57,702 bases of DNA from Alphaproteobacteria bacterium UBA998 (GTDB lineage Bacteria; Pseudomonadota; Alphaproteobacteria; Rickettsiales; UBA998): NCBI GenBank assembly GCA_002291925.1, contig DBAY01000015.1:1-57702 (forward strand), read 5' to 3'. The notes under the pieces were generated by a model that ran no database searches, was not told the origin of the DNA, and was given only the letters and a program-made list of their open reading frames with translations. Shown in pieces: positions 52,304-57,702 of this stretch (positions are counted from its first letter, which is position 1; the number at the start of each line of letters is the position of its first letter). The position numbers were made by a program, and so were the translations under genes.

Positions 52304-52603
52304 CTCGCTTTTATCGCTTCTGACGGGTCATCCTGCCCCATAAACCTAAAGAAAACGTAAATGCGGGCAAAATTTACCTAGTACGCTTATAAAAGCATGA
52401 TAAGCGACGCCTCACAATGGGTAAAATCACCATCAATGGACGGGCCTGTGGAAGGTTTTTGCTAAGTCTAAGAAAAATAACAAGCGGGATGTGCTTGGCA
52501 AGGATGAAAAAAATTCATGCCTTTTCCAAGTCGTTGAAAAAAGGCCTTACCATTGTTTCGCAATGTTTTGGACGGAGAGTGTAAGGAAAAAATTTCCCGT
52601 GGA
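52304..52603. other. 300-bp intergenic region upstream of fliF
   Basis: Read on both strands: AT-richer than the surroundings, without a convincing gene. It should hold the fliF promoter for the minus strand, but no sigma-54 (GG-N10-GC) or CtrA box was recognised. Confidence 0.5.
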
Positions 52604-52680
52604 TGGTCGGGGCGAGAAGATTCGAACTTCCGACCCCCTGCTCCCGAAGCAGGTGCGCTACCAGGCTGCGCTACGCCCCG
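52604..52680 (-). tRNA. tRNA-Pro (anticodon CGG)
   Basis: A 77-nt cloverleaf on the minus strand: acceptor CGGGGCG/CGCCCCG, D-arm GCGC...GCGC, anticodon stem CCTGC/GCAGG with loop TTCGGGA, T-loop TTCGAAT, encoded CCA. Readings of the plus strand through it give the familiar false ORF with IRTSDPLLPKQ. Confidence 0.97.
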
Positions 52681-52972
52681 ACTCTTCCACGATATCAGCC
52701 GCTAATGCATGCTGGGGGTGACGCGCTGACGCGTCAGGCGGGCAGTCATAGCCCGTGCCGCGCACCGTGTCAACGCGCCTCTTTGCGGCATAATCGCCAC
52801 GCTGCAAAAGTTTCTTCGTCGATGCGCGCGTCCCGTCTCGCAGCCCTTGCGATTCATGCGCGCGGGGTCTAGATGATGAGTGAGCAGGGTAAGTGTTTCT
52901 TTAGGTTTGTATGCGACACTCTGCTGTAATGATACAGACTGGTAACGGTCAGCCCAACCGAACGGAAAGACG

Positions 52973-54244
52973 ATGACGAAAACAGGAAAAGAGACGAAAA
53001 ACACGCGCTACTGCTCCTTCTGCGGGAAGAGCGAGCATGAGGTGCGCAAGCTGATCGCGGGGCCGACCGTCTTCATCTGCGACGAGTGCGTCGAGCTCTG
53101 CATGGACATCATCCGCACCGCCGACAAGACGGTGGTGGAGCATGATGATGATCACATCGCAAAGCCGCACGAGATTCGGAAAGTGCTCGATGATTATGTC
53201 ATCGGCCAGGAGCAGGCGAAGAAGATTCTCTCCGTCGCCGTATACAATCATTACAAGCGCATCTCGCTGATTGAAAAAGGCAGCGACGTGGAGCTGCAGA
53301 AATCCAACATCCTCCTGCTCGGCCCGACCGGCTGCGGCAAGACGCTGCTCGCCCAGACGCTGGCGCGCATCCTGGATGTGCCCTTCACCATGGCGGACGC
53401 CACCACGCTCACCGAGGCGGGCTATGTGGGTGAGGATGTGGAGAATATCATCCTGCGCCTGCTGCAGGCCGCCGACTATAACGTCGACCGCGCCCAGCGC
53501 GGCATCGTCTATATCGACGAGGTGGACAAAATCTCCCGCAAGTCGGACAACCCTTCCATCACCCGCGACGTCTCGGGCGAGGGCGTCCAGCAGGCGCTGC
53601 TGAAAATCATGGAAGGCACGGTCGCTTCCGTGCCTCCGCAAGGCGGCCGCAAGCATCCGCAGCAGGAGTTCCTGCAGGTGGATACCTCCAACATCCTCTT
53701 CATCTGTGGCGGTGCGTTCGCGGGTCTGGACAAGATCATCGCGGCGCGCGGCAAGGGCTCGGCCATTGGCTTCGGCGCGGATGTGCGCAGCGAAGAAGGC
53801 CTGCGCCCCGGCGAGCTGCTCGCCAAGGTGGAGCCGGAAGATCTGCTGAAGTTCGGCCTGATTCCGGAATTCGTCGGCCGTTTGCCGGTGATCGCTACGC
53901 TGATGGATCTCGACGAGGCCGCGCTGGTGAACATCCTGACCGAGCCGAAGAACGCGCTGGTGAAGCAGTACCGCAAGCTGTTCGAGATGGAGGATGTGAA
54001 GCTCACCTTCACTGACGAGGCGCTGCACGCCATCGCTAAGAAAGCCATAAAGCGCAAGACCGGCGCCCGCGGCCTGCGTGCGATTCTTGAAGAGAACTTG
54101 CTCAACCTGATGTACGACATCCCGGAGCTGGAGACGGTCTCCGAGGTCGTCATCAACGCCGACACGGTGGATAAGAGTGCGCCGCCGCTGGTGGTGCATC
54201 AGCAGCCGACCAAACCCACGGCGGGTGAAGCGTCGAAGTCGTAA
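52973..54244 (+). CDS. clpX: ATP-dependent Clp protease ATP-binding subunit ClpX
   Basis: AAA+ unfoldase of ClpXP, 423 residues. N-terminal zinc domain with C14, C17, C36 and C39, Walker A GPTGCGKT (117-124), Walker B YIDEVDK, and the IGF loop that docks to ClpP (GSAIGFGADV, near residue 265). In alphaproteobacteria ClpXP also degrades CtrA, consistent with the CtrA box seen in this window. The usual upstream clpP gene is absent; the upstream neighbour is tRNA-Pro and the flagellar cluster. ATG preceded by GGAAAGACG. lon follows after a 389-nt repeat region. Confidence 0.97.
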   Translation: MTKTGKETKNTRYCSFCGKSEHEVRKLIAGPTVFICDECVELCMDIIRTADKTVVEHDDDHIAKPHEIRKVLDDYVIGQEQAKKILSVAVYNHYKRISLIEKGSDVELQKSNILLLGPTGCGKTLLAQTLARILDVPFTMADATTLTEAGYVGEDVENIILRLLQAADYNVDRAQRGIVYIDEVDKISRKSDNPSITRDVSGEGVQQALLKIMEGTVASVPPQGGRKHPQQEFLQVDTSNILFICGGAFAGLDKIIAARGKGSAIGFGADVRSEEGLRPGELLAKVEPEDLLKFGLIPEFVGRLPVIATLMDLDEAALVNILTEPKNALVKQYRKLFEMEDVKLTFTDEALHAIAKKAIKRKTGARGLRAILEENLLNLMYDIPELETVSEVVINADTVDKSAPPLVVHQQPTKPTAGEASKS

Positions 54245-54633
54245 GCTGACCTTTCTCCATTTAGAGTGCTGGTGAGTTGCGGGCCTGCTTATGGCATATG
54301 GTTACTGGTTGCTGGTCTCTGGGAAGAAGCGGAGCCCCATACATCCCCCTCCCCAATAGGGGGAGGGCCGGGGTGGGGGCGTGAGGATACGTATAGCCTA
54401 CAATGCCCCCCTCCCAACCTCCCCCCTACAGGGGGAGGGGTTCTCTTCCTCCCGTCGACGCTTGTACGCGTCGACCCCGCCCTACTGGGGGAGGGTGCGC
54501 AGAGCCACGCTTTTCCTTTTATCCGTTTTTCCTCATCCTCGCCCAAGCACAAAATCGCGGCCTAAAGCTCTGGTAAACGAGGGCTGGCGGCTCTATATTG
54601 TTATCAGTAAACCATGTTTGGATAGATTCCCTC
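54245..54633. repeat. GC-rich palindromic repeat region between clpX and lon
   Basis: Most of 54345-54495 is a chain of CCCCTCCCC and GGGGAGGG tracts that pair with each other (CCCCCTCCCC...GGGGGAGGG; CCCCCCTACAGGGGGAGGGG), with a GTCGACGC...GCGTCGAC dyad at 54454-54474. Long C/G-rich inverted tracts of this kind are seen in several proteobacterial intergenic regions. No gene. The flanking parts should contain the lon promoter; none is recognisable. Confidence 0.65.
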
Positions 54634-57057
54634 ATGAACGAATCCCAGCCCATGATCATTCCCGTCCTGCCGTTGCGCGACATTGTCGTGTTCCCGGGGA
54701 TGGTGGTGCCGCTCTTTGTCGGCCGCGAGAAGTCGGTGAAAGCCCTCGACTCCGCCGTGAAGCACGATAACCGCATCCTGCTCATCTCGCAGAAAGATGG
54801 CAGCCAGGATGATCCGGCGGTGAACGAGCTGTACACGATCGGTACCGTCGCCTCGGTGCTGCAATTGCTGCGCCTGCCGGATGGCACCGTGAAAGTGCTG
54901 GTGGAAGGCGTACGCCGCGCCCGCGTGCTGGAGGCATTGCCGAACAGCGATTATCATCAGGTGACGGCTGAGCCGCTCGATGACCTCATCGGCGACCGTC
55001 AGGAGATGGAGGCGATGTTCCGCACCGTCTTCACGCAGTTTGAGCAGTATGTGAAGCTGAACAAGAAAATTCAGCCGGAGACGCTCGGCGCGGTGATGAA
55101 GATCACCAATCCGTCGCTGCTGGCTGACACCGTTGCCGCGCATATGCAGATTGACATCGCGGCGAAGCAGGAGATTCTCGAGATGCTGGGCGTCGCCGAG
55201 CGCCTTGAGCAGGTGTACGCGCTGATGGAATCGGAAATCAGCGTGCTGAACACCGAGAAGCGCATCCGCTCCCGCGTGAAGCGCCAGATGGAGAAGACGC
55301 AGCGCGAGTATTACCTCAACGAGCAGCTCAAGGCGATCCAGAAGGAACTCGGCGAAACCGAGGACGGCAAGGACGAGGTGGGCGAGCTGGAAGAGCGCAT
55401 CGCCAAGACAAAGCTTTCCAAGGAAGCCCGCGAGAAATGCCTGGCTGAGCTGAAGAAGCTGCGCTCCATGAGCAGCATGTCCGCCGAAGCGTCGGTCATC
55501 CGCAATTACATTGACTGGATGGTGTCAATTCCGTGGAAAAAGCCGACCAAAATCCTCCGCGACCTCAAGCGCGCACAAGAGGTGCTCGACGAAGACCATT
55601 ACGGGCTGGAGAAGGTCAAGGAGCGCATCCTTGAGTACCTCGCCGTGCATGAGCGCACCAAGTCGCTGCGCGGACCCATCCTCTGCCTCGTTGGTCCGCC
55701 CGGCGTGGGCAAGACCTCGCTCGCCCGCTCCATCGCGCGTGCCACGAATCGCAATTATGTGCGCATCTCGCTCGGCGGCGTGCGTGACGAGGCCGAAGTG
55801 CGCGGTCACCGCCGTACTTACATCGGCTCGATGCCCGGCAAGATCATCCAGTCGATGAAGAAGGCGAAATCCTCCAACCCGCTTATGCTGCTCGACGAGA
55901 TCGAGAAGATGGGCCATGACTTCCGCGGCGACCCCGCGGCTGCGCTGCTGGAGGTGCTCGATCCGGAACAGAACAAGACGTTCAACGATCACTATCTCGA
56001 AGTGGATTATGATCTCTCCAACGTCATGTTCATCGCCACGGCGAACTCGCTCAACATGCCGCGCCCGCTGATCGACCGCATGGAGATCATCCGCATCCCG
56101 GGCTACACCGAGGATGAGAAGGTCAACATCGCCCAGACGCACCTGATCCCGAAACAGATGAAGGATCACGGCCTGAAGAAAGAAGAGTGGAGTGTCTCCG
56201 AAGACGCGCTGCGCGACATCATCCGCTACTACACCCGCGAGGCGGGCGTGCGGAACCTGGAGCGCGAGATCGCCTCGCTGGCCCGTAAGTCGGTGAAGAC
56301 CATACTGCTCGGCAAGAAGGACAAGGTCGCCATCACGGCGAAGAATCTCGGCCAGTATCTGGGTGTGCGCAAGTTCAACTACGGCATGGCGGAACAGGAA
56401 GACTTGGTTGGCATGACCACCGGCCTTGCCTACACCGAAGTCGGCGGCGACCTGCTAACCATCGAATCCGTGACGGTGCCGGGCAAGGGCCGCATCAGCT
56501 TTACCGGAAAACTGGGTGACGTGATGAAGGAGTCTATGCAGGCGGCGTTCTATTTCGTGAAGTCCCGCGCCAACCGCTTCGGCATCGACCCGACGGTGTT
56601 CCAGAGCAAGGACCTCCACGTGCACGTGCCGGAAGGCGCGACGCCGAAGGACGGCCCTTCCGCGGGTATCGCCATCTGCACCACCATTGTGTCGGTGCTG
56701 ACCGGCATCCCCGTGAAGCGCAACGTTGCCATGACTGGCGAGGTCACGCTGCGCGGGCGGGTGCTGCCGATCGGTGGCCTGAAGGAAAAGCTGCTCGCGG
56801 CGCATCGCGGCGGCATCGAGACGGTGCTTATCCCCGAGGAAAACGTGAAAGACCTCGAGGAGATTCCGGAGAACGTGAAACGCGGGCTGACCATCATCCC
56901 CGTGGGCCGCGTCGAGGAAGTGCTGCGGCACGCCCTGGTCGAGGAGCCGAAGGCCATCAACTGGCCTGAAGTGGCGGATTCTCCCGTCGCTGCTCCCCCC
57001 GCCGCCGTCAACGAAAGCCCCAGCGGCGATGTCGAGGGTGGCATCGTCACGCACTAG
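54634..57057 (+). CDS. lon: Lon protease
   Basis: Hexameric ATP-dependent serine protease for misfolded and regulatory proteins, 807 residues. N-terminal substrate domain (IIPVLPLRDIVVFPGMVVPLFVGREKS), AAA+ domain with GPPGVGKTS near 355-363, and the protease domain with catalytic S676 (PKDGPSAG) and K719 (GGLKEK), 43 residues apart as in E. coli. Start at the ATG at 54634; an in-frame TTG at 54598 adds 12 residues. In many proteobacteria hupB follows lon; here repeats follow. Confidence 0.97.
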   Translation: MNESQPMIIPVLPLRDIVVFPGMVVPLFVGREKSVKALDSAVKHDNRILLISQKDGSQDDPAVNELYTIGTVASVLQLLRLPDGTVKVLVEGVRRARVLEALPNSDYHQVTAEPLDDLIGDRQEMEAMFRTVFTQFEQYVKLNKKIQPETLGAVMKITNPSLLADTVAAHMQIDIAAKQEILEMLGVAERLEQVYALMESEISVLNTEKRIRSRVKRQMEKTQREYYLNEQLKAIQKELGETEDGKDEVGELEERIAKTKLSKEAREKCLAELKKLRSMSSMSAEASVIRNYIDWMVSIPWKKPTKILRDLKRAQEVLDEDHYGLEKVKERILEYLAVHERTKSLRGPILCLVGPPGVGKTSLARSIARATNRNYVRISLGGVRDEAEVRGHRRTYIGSMPGKIIQSMKKAKSSNPLMLLDEIEKMGHDFRGDPAAALLEVLDPEQNKTFNDHYLEVDYDLSNVMFIATANSLNMPRPLIDRMEIIRIPGYTEDEKVNIAQTHLIPKQMKDHGLKKEEWSVSEDALRDIIRYYTREAGVRNLEREIASLARKSVKTILLGKKDKVAITAKNLGQYLGVRKFNYGMAEQEDLVGMTTGLAYTEVGGDLLTIESVTVPGKGRISFTGKLGDVMKESMQAAFYFVKSRANRFGIDPTVFQSKDLHVHVPEGATPKDGPSAGIAICTTIVSVLTGIPVKRNVAMTGEVTLRGRVLPIGGLKEKLLAAHRGGIETVLIPEENVKDLEEIPENVKRGLTIIPVGRVEEVLRHALVEEPKAINWPEVADSPVAAPPAAVNESPSGDVEGGIVTH

Positions 57058-57135
57058 CGCGGCGCTAAGGCTTGCGCTTACTCCTCACTCATGGTGCGCC
57101 TGTCGAACCATAATGTGTAGCGCGGGCAAGGGCCT

Positions 57136-57162
57136 CTCATCCTTCGACAGGCTCAGGATGAG
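57136..57162. repeat. CTCATCCTTCGACAGG-type palindrome
   Basis: CTCATCCTTCGACAGGCTCAGGATGAG contains the inverted arms CTCATCCT and AGGATGAG. Similar short palindromes occur in intergenic regions of many bacteria. Confidence 0.7.
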
Positions 57163-57191
57163 GGGAGAGGGCGGGAGAATTTGGCAGAGTA

Positions 57192-57267
57192 TGTCACCCC
57201 GCACGTGATGCGGGGTCTCCCCGCGTCACGAAGGAGATCCTGCGCAGGCTTCGCCTCGCAGGATGAC
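57192..57267. repeat. Family-D related composite repeat
   Basis: Half one, TGTCACCCCGC...GCGGGGTCTCC, matches half of the family-D element; half two, GAGATCCTGCGC...GCGAGGCGAAGCC-type dyad ending GCAGGATGAC, is different. It may be a hybrid of two elements. Confidence 0.6.
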
Positions 57268-57281
57268 GACTAAACAGCGTA

Positions 57282-57351
57282 TGTCACCCCGGCGCCTGCC
57301 GGGGTCTGGCGTATCCTCACCGGGAGACCGCGCAATAAATGCGGGGTGACA
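57282..57351. repeat. Family-D palindromic repeat, copy 2, inverted relative to copy 1
   Basis: A 70-bp element TGTCACCCCGGC...GCGGGGTGACA. Compared with the reverse complement of 28-97, both arms and the spacing match closely. Confidence 0.7.
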
Positions 57352-57358
57352 GTGACAC

Positions 57359-57433
57359 GTCATTGCGAGCGATAGTGAAGCAATCCAGAGTGTGTTTCTG
57401 GATTGCCGCGTCGCTGACGCTCCTCGCAATGAC
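57359..57433. repeat. GTCATTGCGAG-type palindromic repeat
   Basis: Starts GTCATTGCGAGCG and ends CTCGCAATGAC; the inner arms AGCAATCCAGA and TCTGGATTGC are complementary. A widespread class of intergenic palindrome. Confidence 0.8.
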
Positions 57434-57445
57434 AGCCCTATACAC

Positions 57446-57506
57446 GTCATGCTGAACTTGTTTCAGCATCTTTTCGTAATAGGCCCTGAAACGCGTTCGG
57501 GCGACA
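57446..57506. repeat. Family-C palindromic repeat, copy 3
   Basis: Starts GTCATGCTGAACTTG and ends CCTGAAACGCGTTCGGGCGACA. Same orientation as 31123-31183, opposite to 111-173. Confidence 0.8.
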
Positions 57507-57518
57507 AAGGGAAATACC

Positions 57519-57592
57519 CGTCATTCCGAACGACCAGCGGGAGGAGGAATCTTTCTACAGGGAACGCTAAGAGTATCCCTGTAGAAAGATTC
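57519..57592. repeat. Family-A palindrome, copy 3, right end degenerate
   Basis: CGTCATTCCGAACGA, then GAGGAATCTTTCTACAGGGA and TCCCTGTAGAAAGATTCC, as in the copies around coaX. The closing AATGACG arm is missing or eroded. Confidence 0.75.
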
Positions 57593-57626
57593 CCAACAGC
57601 AGTTCACAATCCCGGCACTGATCAAC

Positions 57627-57660
57627 AAAAAAGGCGCTTCCCGAGGGAAGCGCCTTTTTC
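57627..57660. terminator. Strong bidirectional Rho-independent terminator
   Basis: A 12-bp stem (57631-57642 with 57645-57656; the tightest loop opens to a tetraloop in practice), with AAAA before and TTTTTC after, so it can act on both strands. It probably ends the lon transcript or a gene beyond the window. Confidence 0.9.
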
Positions 57661-57702
57661 GTGCTAACGAAGAAGGAGAGAGGGCATTGTCCCATTAAGA
57701 TA

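Larger units (their letters stand above)
57058..57626. repeat. Repeat cluster downstream of lon, no gene
   Basis: About 570 bp with at least six palindromic elements in a row (the recognised ones are listed separately). No gene is visible on either strand. Confidence 0.8.

Noticed and set aside
52304..52500. CtrA or sigma-54 promoter for fliF
   Set aside because: No TTAA-N7-TTAA and no GG-N10-GC at acceptable positions on the minus strand could be found by reading.
52491..52721. ORF with IRTSDPLLPKQ peptide
   Set aside because: Standard false ORF read through the opposite strand of tRNA-Pro.
54289..54565. Short ORFs in the clpX-lon gap
   Set aside because: They translate C/G-rich palindromes and have no ribosome site or family match.
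57058..57626. Possible CRISPR array
   Set aside because: The repeats are different palindromic families with irregular spacing, with no constant direct repeat or equal spacers and no cas genes in the window.

Overview
The window is a high-GC, gene-dense stretch of an alphaproteobacterial chromosome. The evidence is a complete nuoA-N operon followed by birA-coaX-rnj, a sigma-54 activator of the FlbD type inside a fliF-fliG-fliH-fliN-flbD-flhA-flhF-flhG flagellar cluster, a perfect CtrA-type box (TTAA-N7-TTAAC), and an isocitrate dehydrogenase with the C-terminal extension seen in Rickettsia and Thermus. The cell is flagellated and respiratory. The order cannot be fixed by eye.

Layout. 1-5.1 kb: palindromic repeats, icd (-), two glycine-zipper membrane proteins, hupB, tRNA-Val(TAC), tRNA-Asp(GTC), and two small secreted Cys/His-rich proteins, the first apparently on a leaderless transcript. 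5.1-22.6 kb: an M48 protease (-), then nuoA-N. This operon is interrupted by four non-canonical genes: a small AT-rich membrane protein between nuoC and nuoD, a 36-residue microprotein and an AT-rich membrane protein between nuoD and nuoE, and a secreted DUF3298-like protein between nuoE and nuoF. It is also cut by two long palindromes (nuoH/nuoI and nuoK/nuoL). 22.6-31.1 kb: birA, coaX and rnj, with two copies of one 97-bp palindrome around coaX, then an AsmA-like protein, a degenerate EAL-like protein and a prepilin-peptidase-like protein without visible catalytic aspartates. 31.1-40.8 kb: glmS (-), a LuxI/FeeM-fold acyl-amino-acid synthase candidate, a TonB receptor - YfiR-like - histidine kinase operon behind the CtrA box, a MarR regulator, a TAXI-type solute-binding protein, and a polyprenyl diphosphate synthase (-). 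40.8-52.3 kb: flagellar cluster, all on the minus strand. 52.3-57.7 kb: tRNA-Pro(CGG), clpX, lon and a dense repeat cluster.

The most notable observation is in the nuo operon. Both AT-rich inserts lie between short direct repeats (TAAATG; ATTCAAC). Conceptual removal of each insert together with one repeat copy restores a tight overlapping junction: nuoC running into nuoD, and the microprotein stop overlapping the nuoE start as TAATG. This looks like two independent insertions of small membrane-protein cargo into gene boundaries of complex I. Second in interest is the TonB receptor - YfiR - CHASE8/HAMP kinase operon, which resembles the YfiR/YfiN system with the diguanylate cyclase output replaced by a histidine kinase.

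Several families of palindromic intergenic repeats recur, including one element nested inside another. The same families lie in opposite orientation at the two window ends. The usual clpX-lon-hupB neighbourhood is split: hupB is at the left end and clpX-lon at the right, so this stretch has been rearranged relative to the common order.
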